Assembly: GCF_014648695.1 (NCBI RefSeq)
Contig: NZ_BMRP01000001.1
Span: forward strand, 506,504-570,503
Length of the DNA: 64,000 nucleotides
Source of the DNA: Streptomyces albospinus
Lineage (GTDB): Bacteria; Actinomycetota; Actinomycetes; Streptomycetales; Streptomycetaceae
Direction: 5' to 3'
The position numbers and the translations under genes are program-made. Positions 47,381-56,297 of the stretch are shown one piece after another; position 1 is the stretch's first letter; every line of letters starts with the position of its first letter. A model generated the notes under the pieces. It saw nothing but the letters and a program-made list of their open reading frames with translations. It ran no database searches and was not told where the DNA came from.

Positions 47381-49008
47381 CAACGGGTCTGGAACATGCG
47401 TCGGTACTCGGGAGCGATCCGTGACCCGGTCGGGAGCACCGCGCGGTCCTGCTGCGGCCAGGGGACGTCGTGGAAACGGGGGGCCAGCCCCAACTGCCGC
47501 CACGTGTGCCGGGACCAGGTGGGCATGATGGGCCCCGACACCGCCGCGATGACACCGAGCAGCTCGGCGTGGGCCGCGAGCACGGCCGCCGCCTCCACCC
47601 GGTCGGCGGGCGGCGACTCCTGGAACCGCCGCAGGTCCTCGGCGGCGGACCGCACCGCTTCGAGCAGCCGGGCCGCCGCGCCGCGCAGCGAGAAGGTCGC
47701 CGGCTCCAGGTGGCCGGCCAGCTCCAGAGGCAGCTGCTCGACGAGCGTACGGATGGTCGACGGCCAAGCGGCGCGGTCGGTCTCGGGAACGACCGAACCG
47801 TGCTCCTTCGCCAGGAGTTCGACGACCGAGGCGGCCCACCCCTCCCAGTCCCGGACGAGCAGGGTGTTCACCGTCCGGTCGAAGTCGGCCAGTCGGAAGT
47901 CCGACTTGGCCTCCTCTGGCGCCGTCAGGCACAGATGGAAGCGGACCGCGTCCGAGGGAACCTCGCGCAGGAAGTCGGACCCCCAGATCGCATGGCCGCG
48001 GCTGGTGGAGAACTTGTCTCCCTCCAGGGTGTAGAACTCGTTGCTGATCACGTACTTGGGCGTGATGTACTCGCCGAGACCGAGCAGGAGCGAGGGCCAG
48101 AGCACCGCGTGCGAGAAGCTGCAGTCGAAGCCGATGAAGTGCACCAGTTCGGTCTGCGGGTCGCGCCATATATCGCGCCACTCGTCGGGTTTTCCGAGGG
48201 CCGCGCCGTGTGCCGCGGTCGCGGCGATATAGCCGAAGATCCCGCTGAACCAGGTGTCGAGGATGTGCCCCTGCCACGCGTCCAGGGGCACCGGGATTCC
48301 GTAGTCCGCGACCCGGCTGATCGGGACCACCGGCAGTTCGCGCGCGAGCAGTCCCGTGCAGAAGTCGAGCACCCGTTGCCGCCAGGGGCTCTTCTCGCAG
48401 AGCTCGGTCAGCCGCTCGGCGAAGGGGGCGAGGGCCACCACCAGCCTTGATGCGGTGCGGATTTCGGGCTGCGAGCCGCAGGTGAAGCAGTGGCCGTCCA
48501 CCACGCCTCCGGGCTCCTGGGTCAGGCCGCACTCCTCGCAGTACGTACCGTCGCTCGGGGCCGCGCAGGACCGGCAGTTGCCGCGGATGTACGCCTCGTA
48601 GACGAAGCCGTCGCAGGTCGTGCAGTACGGGGTCGGCACCTCGTGCTCCGTGATGACGCCGCTCTCCCAGAGGCGCAGGAAGTGCTCCTGCACCAGCGTG
48701 TCGTGCCTGGGCTCGCGGTGGGGGTGCTCGTAGTAGTCGGGGAGCATGTCGGCCAGCGCGAGGGTGTGCTCGATGCGGTTGGTGTAACGGAAGGCCGTCG
48801 TGCGCGCGTCCCAGCCCAACTCGGCTCCGCGGCGCGGGACATAGCAGGAGTGGTCGTCCGTATAGGCCACATAGGTCACGGGGACATCCCGCGCTGCGAG
48901 GTATTTGCGCAGCACATCGGCTCCCATGAAGGGCCCGGAGAGGTGTCCCAGGTGGAGGTCACCGTTGGGGTTCGGCGGAGCGCAGGTGATCAAAACCCTC
49001 TTGGGCAT
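47380..49008 (-). CDS. Methionyl-tRNA-synthetase-like enzyme (putative hydrazine-synthetase subunit)
   Basis: 542 residues with the class I synthetase core: HLGH at 19-22 and KFSTS at 332-336, plus four CxxC zinc knuckles (about 129-177). The C-terminal part departs from true MetRS: the segment aligned with the anticodon-reading NxYxxxxxPW motif reads AEDLRRFQESPP, without the Trp, and the Asn of NxxxR appears as Thr. Loss of anticodon contacts with an intact activation site fits the MetRS-like domain of hydrazine synthetases (as in s56-p1 and triacsin pathways), which activates an amino acid and esterifies it to N-hydroxylysine. It is here separate from its cupin. ATG 49008 follows GGAAAGGA. 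Confidence 0.85.
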   Translation of the reverse strand: MPKRVLITCAPPNPNGDLHLGHLSGPFMGADVLRKYLAARDVPVTYVAYTDDHSCYVPRRGAELGWDARTTAFRYTNRIEHTLALADMLPDYYEHPHREPRHDTLVQEHFLRLWESGVITEHEVPTPYCTTCDGFVYEAYIRGNCRSCAAPSDGTYCEECGLTQEPGGVVDGHCFTCGSQPEIRTASRLVVALAPFAERLTELCEKSPWRQRVLDFCTGLLARELPVVPISRVADYGIPVPLDAWQGHILDTWFSGIFGYIAATAAHGAALGKPDEWRDIWRDPQTELVHFIGFDCSFSHAVLWPSLLLGLGEYITPKYVISNEFYTLEGDKFSTSRGHAIWGSDFLREVPSDAVRFHLCLTAPEEAKSDFRLADFDRTVNTLLVRDWEGWAASVVELLAKEHGSVVPETDRAAWPSTIRTLVEQLPLELAGHLEPATFSLRGAAARLLEAVRSAAEDLRRFQESPPADRVEAAAVLAAHAELLGVIAAVSGPIMPTWSRHTWRQLGLAPRFHDVPWPQQDRAVLPTGSRIAPEYRRMFQTR

Positions 49009-49054
49009 AGGTGCGCGGTCCTTTCCGGTGGAAGAGTGCGGACGCGGTTCGGCG

Positions 49055-49756
49055 CTACTCGGAGCTGTACTGATTGGCCACGCGAAGAGGGAGCGGGTTC
49101 GCAGCGGGCACCGGGTGGGGCTGACCGCCGTTCTCTGCGGTGCGGTTGACGATCTGTCCCGGACGGACACGGGATTTGGGGGGCAGCGAGGCCATCACCA
49201 CGGCCTTGGCGCCGATCATGCTGTCGGGGCCGATGTCGACCGGGCCCAACACGCAGGCTCCGGTACCCACCACCACACCGTCACCGAGGGTGGGATGACG
49301 TTTGGCCCCCGGTGCGCGTGTCGCGTCGTGCCACCACCCGACCGAACCGAGTGTCACCAGGTGGTAGAGCATGACGTCGTCGCCGATGCGTACCGTCTCG
49401 CCGATGACCACCCCGCAGCCGTGGTCGATGAACAGCCGCCGGCCGATCCGGGCTCCGGGGTGGATGTCGATGCCGCCCGAAATGAAGCGCCCCATCATGG
49501 AGATGGCGCGGGCGGCGACCCGGTGGTCGCGGAGGTACAGGGAGTGCGCGGCGCGATACAGCCACAGGGCGTGCACATGCGGGTAGAGCAGCACTTCGAA
49601 CGGGTTCGTCACGGCCGGGTCCTTGTCGCAGACGACCTGGACGTCCTCGCGGGCGCGGCGCAGCGCTGTGCGGATGGCACGGCGCCTGGGCCGTCCGTCT
49701 GTCTCTTCCTCCCCGGACTTCGTCCTCTTCGCCGGCCGACGGAGCAGTCGAGTCAT
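49055..49756 (-). CDS. Serine O-acetyltransferase-like (left-handed beta-helix) acyltransferase
   Basis: 233 residues: a basic N-terminal extension of about 35, a short helical region (NPFEVLLYPHVHALWLYRAAH) and hexapeptide repeats with the CysE signature GIDIHPGARIGRRLFIDHGCGVVIGE, shown in part, and the catalytic His in DHGCG. The family acetylates serine with acetyl-CoA to O-acetylserine. No cysteine synthase is nearby, and the place in the operon suggests a biosynthetic use: making an O-acylserine building block or acylating the product. It starts 10 bases after the oxidase stop with only a weak TAGGG site, suggesting coupling. Confidence 0.86.
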   Translation of the reverse strand: MTRLLRRPAKRTKSGEEETDGRPRRRAIRTALRRAREDVQVVCDKDPAVTNPFEVLLYPHVHALWLYRAAHSLYLRDHRVAARAISMMGRFISGGIDIHPGARIGRRLFIDHGCGVVIGETVRIGDDVMLYHLVTLGSVGWWHDATRAPGAKRHPTLGDGVVVGTGACVLGPVDIGPDSMIGAKAVVMASLPPKSRVRPGQIVNRTAENGGQPHPVPAANPLPLRVANQYSSE

Positions 49757-49766
49757 GTCAGTCGCC

Positions 49767-50966
49767 CTACATATTCCGGTAGCGCTGGATGATCGGTACG
49801 GGCTCCCCGGCGGCGAATCTGTCCGGTCGGTACGGATCCAGCTCGGGCCGTACGACTCCCGAGAGCAGCTCCGCGGCGACGGCGCGGCCCACGGCGGGGG
49901 CGGCCTTGAATCCGCCGCCGTTGAATCCCGTGGCGAGGTAGAGCCCGGGGTGCGGCGCCAGCGGGCCGATGAGCGCACGGCCGTCGGAGGTGTAGGCCTC
50001 GGCGGCGCGGGCGGCCGTGGTGACTTCGGCGGCGGTGAGGCCGCGGAGCCGGGGTGCGGCGAGCGCCCGTGCCGCGGCGACCTCCGCCGAGCGGCGGGGT
50101 ATGCGGGTGTCGTCGCCCGGTGCCTGGCTGCCGTCCAAGGGGACACGGAACAGCACCTGGCCGGAGCCGTCCGGGCGGAAGTACGTCCCGGCGATGTCGT
50201 CGATGACCATGCACAGGGACGCCGCGCAGGGGATCGTCGAGGTGTTCGCCACGGCCCAGCCGACCTGTTTGGAGTGCACCAGGGCCCGGGGCGCGCCGGT
50301 GCCGTCCGCGGTGCCGAGGCCGACGCCTGCCGCCGCGCAGAGAGCGGCCGAGCCGACGCCGGCCGCGACCACGATGTGCTCTGCGCTGACCAGGTCGCCG
50401 TTGAGGACGGCACCGGCGAACCGGTCGCCGGTGCGGTGCAGTCGGACACCCCCCGGCCCGGTGAGTACCTCGGCGCCGCGGGCACGTGCCTGCTCGGTCA
50501 GCGCCATCGCCGTACGGACCGGGTCCGCGTAACCGCTGCGCGGCTCGTAGGCGACGGCGGCCACGCCGTCGAGGTCGAGGGCCGGCTGTTCGTCCGCGAG
50601 TTCGTCGGGGGTCAGGACGGTGGTCTCGACACCGAGGCCCTTCAGCTCCGCGACCGTACGGGCGAGTACGCCGGCATGATCCTCGTCGACGAGAAAGGCG
50701 AAGCCCGCCCTCCGGAACCCGCAGTCGCCGCCGATGATCTCCGCCCAGTGCTCGAAGGTCTCCAGGCCGAGCGCGGCCAGGCGGGCATCGTGCGGATCAC
50801 TGTGGTGCATCCGGACCTGGCCGGCCGACCGGCGGGTCGCGCTGGACCGGAAGCCGCCGCTACGGGCCAGCAGCGCGACCTTCGCGCCCGCGGCTGCCAG
50901 GTGGTACGCGATGCTCGCGCCGATCGCTCCGTCACCGATGACGGCGACATCCGCGGTGCCGGGCAT
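49767..50966 (-). CDS. FAD-dependent amino-acid oxidase (DAO family; putative hydrazine-releasing oxidase)
   Basis: 399 residues with the N-terminal FAD motif VIGDGAIGASIAYHLAAAG (about 7-25), RRSAGQVRMHH in the flavin-facing region, and the C-terminal FAD segment GLYLATGFNGGGFKAAPAVGR. It belongs to the glycine-oxidase/sarcosine-oxidase-like DAO family. In the s56-p1 and triacsin pathways (from memory) a member of this family oxidatively cleaves N6-(carboxymethylamino)lysine to hydrazinoacetic acid and 2-aminoadipate semialdehyde. Its ATG at 50966 overlaps the P450 stop by one base (TGATG). Confidence 0.88.
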   Translation of the reverse strand: MPGTADVAVIGDGAIGASIAYHLAAAGAKVALLARSGGFRSSATRRSAGQVRMHHSDPHDARLAALGLETFEHWAEIIGGDCGFRRAGFAFLVDEDHAGVLARTVAELKGLGVETTVLTPDELADEQPALDLDGVAAVAYEPRSGYADPVRTAMALTEQARARGAEVLTGPGGVRLHRTGDRFAGAVLNGDLVSAEHIVVAAGVGSAALCAAAGVGLGTADGTGAPRALVHSKQVGWAVANTSTIPCAASLCMVIDDIAGTYFRPDGSGQVLFRVPLDGSQAPGDDTRIPRRSAEVAAARALAAPRLRGLTAAEVTTAARAAEAYTSDGRALIGPLAPHPGLYLATGFNGGGFKAAPAVGRAVAAELLSGVVRPELDPYRPDRFAAGEPVPIIQRYRNM

Positions 50967-52225
50967 CACGAGGCCTTTCGCGGGCCGGGTGTGAATTCGA
51001 GCGGGAGGGTCTTCAGGCCGCGGAAGGAGAGGTTGGGCTGCCACGTGAGCTCTCCGGCGCCCAGCCGCAGGCCGCCCATGCGCCGCAGGATCGTGGCGAA
51101 CGAGAGCTCGCCCATGATGCGGGAGATCTCGGCGCCGGGGCAGTAGTGGATGCCGTGGCTGAAGGACAGGTGCCGGTTGTCGGCACGGGTGATGTCGAGC
51201 TTGTGCGGGTTCTCATAGGCGTTCGGGTCGCGGTTGGCCGCGCCCAGCATCACCAGCACCTTGTCGCCCTTGCCGATCTCGCGGCCCCTGATCGTCATGT
51301 CCTCGGTGGCCATACGGCCCACCAGGTGCAGGGGGCCGTCGAAACGCAGGATTTCCTCGACGGCCGAGGGCATCAACTCGGGCTGCGCGCGCAGCAGTTC
51401 CAGCTGGTCCGGGTTGCGCAGCAGGGCGAGCAGGCCGTTCCCGATGAGGTTGAGGGCCGTCTCCAGGCCGGCGAACATCACCACGATGCAGGTGGCGACG
51501 AGGTCGTCGCCCTCCAGCGGATTCCCGTCACGCCGGACCAGGGCGGAGAGCAGGTCTTCCTGGGGGTTGGCCCGCTTCACGGCGGCGAGATCCGTGAAAT
51601 ATTCCCGCATGGCGAGGATGGCGTTCTGTCCGCATTCCAGGTCCGCTATCGGGACGTTGGCGCCGCCGGCGTTGATCGCCTTGACGAAGTCGGCGGTCCA
51701 GACCTTGACCTTGTTCCGGTCCTCGGCGGGGATTCCGATGAGCTCCGAATTCAGGATGACCGGGAGGTGATAGCCCAGATCCTGGATTCCGTCGCACTCC
51801 CCGCGCTGGATCACGCCGTCGATCAGATCGTCCACGACTCGCTGGATCTTGGGGCGCATCTGCTTGGACAGCTTGACGCTCATTCCCCGCTGGACCGGGC
51901 GGCGCAGCCGGGTGTGCCGGGGAGGGTCGTTGTAGAGCATCATCCGGCGGCGCATGTCGGCCCATTCCCGGAAGCGGTTCTCCTCGCTTTCGCTGAGGTG
52001 GCCCAGAAAGGCCGAGGTGCGGTCGGAGGAGAGTTTCTCCGGGTGGTTCAGGGCTTCCAGCACATCGTCATGACCGAGCAGCAACCAGGATCCGAGGTGC
52101 TCGTTCCACCAGACTGGTTCCCGCTCGCGGACCATGTCGTACACAGGATACGGGTCCGAGAGGATGTCCGGCTGGAGAAGGTTGTTGAACGAGCTCAGAT
52201 CCCCATCGTGTGCCAACTGTGGCAT
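50966..52225 (-). CDS. Cytochrome P450
   Basis: 419-residue soluble bacterial P450. Landmarks: I-helix AGLETA (about 252-257), the ExxR pair in EEILR (about 290-294) and the heme loop FSHGIHYCPG with Cys362. All are intact; no ferredoxin gene is adjacent. It is translationally coupled to the downstream FAD oxidase, which places its action near hydrazine formation; N-oxidation, desaturation or ring closure of a hydrazine product are possible. AGGAGA lies 5-6 bases before ATG 52225. Confidence 0.93.
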   Translation of the reverse strand: MPQLAHDGDLSSFNNLLQPDILSDPYPVYDMVREREPVWWNEHLGSWLLLGHDDVLEALNHPEKLSSDRTSAFLGHLSESEENRFREWADMRRRMMLYNDPPRHTRLRRPVQRGMSVKLSKQMRPKIQRVVDDLIDGVIQRGECDGIQDLGYHLPVILNSELIGIPAEDRNKVKVWTADFVKAINAGGANVPIADLECGQNAILAMREYFTDLAAVKRANPQEDLLSALVRRDGNPLEGDDLVATCIVVMFAGLETALNLIGNGLLALLRNPDQLELLRAQPELMPSAVEEILRFDGPLHLVGRMATEDMTIRGREIGKGDKVLVMLGAANRDPNAYENPHKLDITRADNRHLSFSHGIHYCPGAEISRIMGELSFATILRRMGGLRLGAGELTWQPNLSFRGLKTLPLEFTPGPRKAS

Positions 52226-52315
52226 TGCTTCTCCTAGTTGTCCCTGATCTGTATGGCGCGTTGGATCCCGCGAGGACTTACGGGTTTCTCCAGGGCTCTT
52301 GCTCCAGGGCTTCGA

Positions 52316-52660
52316 CTACGGCTGCCCGCCCCACCACAGCGAAAGGAAGACGAACGGCTCGTCCGTGTCATTCACCAGCAGATGCTTCTCGTGCGGTGGA
52401 ATGAAGATGGTGTCGCCGAACTTCACCCGCGACCGTTCTCCGGCCACCTCCATCTCCCCGGAACCGGAGATGACGTAGAACAGTTCCGACTCCCCGTCGG
52501 GGTTCACGTGCTCGCTCATGGTGGTGTGTGGCGGGACGACGACCCAGGCACCGCCCTCATACGGCTCAGCCGCACCGTCGAAGCGCGGCAGACGCTGCGC
52601 TTTCACGTTGTAGGCGGGCTCGAACGTCAAGTCGTCCGCATCCCAGCTGTGCATGTGCAT
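52316..52660 (-). CDS. Stand-alone cupin, candidate N-N bond-forming half of a split hydrazine synthetase
   Basis: 114 residues, one cupin barrel. Motif 1 reads PPHTTMSEHVNPDGESELFY (His45, His51 and Glu57/59 as possible ligands) and motif 2 GDTIFIPPHEKHLLVN (His90, His93). In known hydrazine synthetases a zinc cupin domain fused to a MetRS-like domain rearranges the aminoacyl ester of N-hydroxylysine to the N-N product; this cupin and the MetRS-like protein at 47380-49008 would be the two halves as separate genes. ATG 52660 was preferred to the longer reading because GAGAGGAAG lies 8 bases upstream. It follows the N-hydroxylase gene by 43 bases. Confidence 0.8.
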   Translation of the reverse strand: MHMHSWDADDLTFEPAYNVKAQRLPRFDGAAEPYEGGAWVVVPPHTTMSEHVNPDGESELFYVISGSGEMEVAGERSRVKFGDTIFIPPHEKHLLVNDTDEPFVFLSLWWGGQP

Positions 52661-52703
52661 TGCTTGCTTCCTCTCCGGAGGCGTCACCGAGCAGGCGGAC
52701 GCG

Positions 52704-53978
52704 TCAGGACGCGAGGGCCTTGCTCAGGCTGTCTGCAATGGCGGCGGCGCGCAGGGACACAAGGCTGAAGGAGCCGGCGTCGCCCAGTCCGTGCGTGGTC
52801 TCGCACAGCCCGTTCAGGAAGATGGGCGGCAGCTCGTCGCCGGCGCTCGGCTGGAGGCGGTAGTCGCGGCCGATCCGGGCGTGCCGCAACGGAGTGCGGT
52901 CGACGAGGTGCTGAACAGGGGAGAGCACGCGGGGCAGAAAGTTCTCGCCCTGCTCGTCCGTCAGATCGACGAATCCGGTGGCGACGATGACGAAGTCCAC
53001 CTCCAACGAGCCCTTGTCCCCCAGATGTTGCTCGAACAGTTCCAACGTGATGCCGCTCTTCGAGCTCTCGGCGTTCACCACATCCGTATTGCGCAGGAGC
53101 TGGATCTGGTACTCGCCGTCCAGCCGCTGCTCGTACAGCTTCGTGTGATACGCGGTGAGTACGTCAATGTCCGCCGCCGAGTAGTTCGTGTATCGGAGTT
53201 GGCGGTCCAGTGCCGACTTCGACGTGGGGGAGGCTTCGTAGTAGTAGTCGATGAATTCGGGAAAGAAGACCTCTCCCTGGAACGGACTGAGGTCCTTCTG
53301 CCGGTACCCGAATCCCCGTAGGATGTTCTTGATGGGGCTCTGCGGGAAGCGCTGTGCCGCGTCAAGGCATATTTCCGCGGCTCCCTGACTGCCGCCCACC
53401 ACTGCGATACGGGCACCGGGAAGGGCCGCTATCTCGTCCACCCGGTCCAGATACTGTGTGTAATGGAAGACCCGACTGTCGTCGAGTGCCTTGAAAGCGG
53501 GCGGGAAATGGGTGGGGCGTCCGGTGGCGACCACGACCGAGCGGGCCCGATAGCGCTGACCGTCGGCGCTGCTCACCTCGACGCCACCATCCGGGAGGAG
53601 TGCGACGCTTTCCGCCCGGGTCCCGTACTTCACCTGGTCGTCGAACTGCCGGGCCGCCCACTTCACGTAGCGCGCATAGTCCTTGCGCAATGGGAAGGGG
53701 ATGTTCAGGTTGAGGAACTCGAAGAGCCGTTCCTCTTCGTGCAGGTGATTGATGAAGCTGTAGTGGCTTCGGGGGTTGCGCGGGGAGACCAGGTCGCGCA
53801 CCGGATGATGCTGGATGTCGGAGCCGCTCAGCAACATCCCCGGTTGCCAGGCCGCCGAACTCTGGCCCTCCAGGAAGAGCGCCTTCATGTCCGGATAGAT
53901 CTCTTCCAAGGCGATGGCGAGCGCGATGTTGGACGGGCCGAACCCAATGCCGATCACATCTGCATCGTGAGCTGTCAT
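52704..53978 (-). CDS. L-lysine/L-ornithine N-hydroxylase (flavin N-monooxygenase)
   Basis: 424 residues of the IucD/PvdA family, which hydroxylate the side-chain amine of lysine or ornithine with FAD, NADPH and O2. FAD motif GIGFGPSNIAL (about 10-20), NADPH motif VVGGSQGAAE (about 193-202) and the ATGF-type segment VIVATGFV are present. No siderophore synthetase is nearby, so a siderophore role is unlikely. With the downstream cupin, FAD oxidase and MetRS-like genes it matches the N6-hydroxylysine step of hydrazine biosynthesis. It is the first gene of the operon. ATG 53978 has only a modest GGGGA site. Confidence 0.92.
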   Translation of the reverse strand: MTAHDADVIGIGFGPSNIALAIALEEIYPDMKALFLEGQSSAAWQPGMLLSGSDIQHHPVRDLVSPRNPRSHYSFINHLHEEERLFEFLNLNIPFPLRKDYARYVKWAARQFDDQVKYGTRAESVALLPDGGVEVSSADGQRYRARSVVVATGRPTHFPPAFKALDDSRVFHYTQYLDRVDEIAALPGARIAVVGGSQGAAEICLDAAQRFPQSPIKNILRGFGYRQKDLSPFQGEVFFPEFIDYYYEASPTSKSALDRQLRYTNYSAADIDVLTAYHTKLYEQRLDGEYQIQLLRNTDVVNAESSKSGITLELFEQHLGDKGSLEVDFVIVATGFVDLTDEQGENFLPRVLSPVQHLVDRTPLRHARIGRDYRLQPSAGDELPPIFLNGLCETTHGLGDAGSFSLVSLRAAAIADSLSKALAS

Positions 53979-54395
53979 GCTGCAGGTCCCCAATCCGGTC
54001 GACGGCGCTCCGGGGATTACCTGGTGGCATCCCAACGGCAACCAGAACACTATGGGTCGAAAATTAGTGCGGTCATCAGCCGCCCGGCGCGAGACCATTC
54101 AACTCTTCAGCACGTTTGAGGGCGCGGGGCTCCACCGCCGTCCAGCGCCGGCTGTCCAGCACTCCCTCGAAGGTGGAGCCCCAGGGCCTGTCGGTGGACA
54201 ACCGACTGTCGGATGCCAGCGGCGAGCGGCGAACGACGCATGGCCGGAACTGTCGCTCTTCCATGAGCCCGGTCGACGAAATCCGGAAGAAACCGGGGGT
54301 GTTCCGCCACGCTGCAGAGGAAGTGCGGGAAACCTCAACCGGTACGGCGCCGTGCCGCTTGCCCGTCTCGCACAGGACAAAACCTCGCGGAGTCG
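53979..54395. promoter_or_regulatory. Upstream region of the minus-strand biosynthetic operon
   Basis: No intact gene is supported in these 417 bases. On the minus strand an AT-richer stretch at about 54050-54110 contains TAGTGT (54048-54053, in CATAGTGTTCTGG), a plausible -10 box, with no convincing -35. The operon promoter must lie here or just beyond. The minus-strand frame that crosses it continues the PIN-domain relic without a stop but no longer resembles a protein. Confidence 0.4.
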
Positions 54396-54560
54396 GACCT
54401 CGGTGATGCGGACGCCGGCGCCGCACAGCAGGTGAAGGTCCTCAGGGCCCGACGTCAGGATGGTCACGGGGGCGGGCGAGGCGAGTGCGGTGGCGGTCAC
54501 GATGGCGTCGAGGGCGCACTTGTGGCCATGCGGGCCGGCAGCGGCGAGCAGCCGGCCCTC
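54396..54560 (-). pseudogene. Remnant of a PIN-domain (VapC-type) toxin gene
   Basis: About 55 codons translate to a recognisable C-terminal half of a PIN-domain RNase: GHKCALDAIVTATALASPAP followed by VTILTSGPEDLHLLCG. The DAIV acid is kept, but the usual TSDPxDL Asp reads Gly. The N-terminal half with the first catalytic Asp is absent, there is no credible start, and no antitoxin gene is adjacent. It sits between the operon promoter and the sdaA terminator, at the right edge of the island, as expected for debris of insertion or of an older toxin-antitoxin locus. Confidence 0.55.
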
Positions 54561-54608
54561 CGTGCAGACAGGGAGGCTCCAGGCACTGTCCGCCGCGTAG
54601 GCAGGAAA

Positions 54609-54653
54609 GGCCCCGACCAGCGCTGAAAGATGCAAAAGCGCTGGTCAGGGCCC
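54609..54653 (-). terminator. sdaA terminator hairpin
   Basis: GGCCCCGACCAGCGCT pairs with AGCGCTGGTCAGGGCC (one mismatch) around a 12-base A-rich loop. It starts 7 bases past the sdaA stop codon on the minus strand. Confidence 0.78.
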
Positions 54654-54659
54654 ATCCCC

Positions 54660-56042
<1,383 letters not shown>

Positions 56043-56297
56043 GGGGGCGGACTCCTTTGTCTGCTCGTGGTGGACGGTGGAGCAAGTCGGGCAGGAGGGG
56101 TGTTTCCGTCCCGACTGTCGAGCGTAACCCGCTCGGGCGGTGCTGCCGCCGGACGTCAGGCGTCGGGCGGATGTCAGCGGGAAAAACGGAGGAATCCGGG
56201 CAGCAGGGCACGAGCCCGGGGCCGAAGGCCGGCCCCGGGCTCGCCGCCCGCTTCGTCCCGGCCCGCGAACGGGCCGGCCCTCACGTCATGAGACGCG

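Noticed and set aside
47380-49008. A second, antibiotic-resistant MetRS as self-immunity
   Set aside because: The anticodon-contact residues appear to be missing and the gene lies beside a cupin, an N-hydroxylase and a DAO oxidase, which fits a biosynthetic role better. Not fully excluded.
49767-50966. Glycine oxidase ThiO of thiamine synthesis
   Set aside because: No thiG, thiS or thiE is adjacent; translational coupling to a P450 in this operon argues against it.
52704-53978. Siderophore N-hydroxylase
   Set aside because: No siderophore synthetase, acyltransferase of the IucB type, NRPS or iron transporter lies nearby.
54099-54635. A complete 178-residue gene on the minus strand
   Set aside because: Only the middle ~55 codons resemble a PIN domain; there is no ribosome-binding site, the first part overlaps the sdaA terminator and the rest has no protein-like pattern, so it is treated as a relic.
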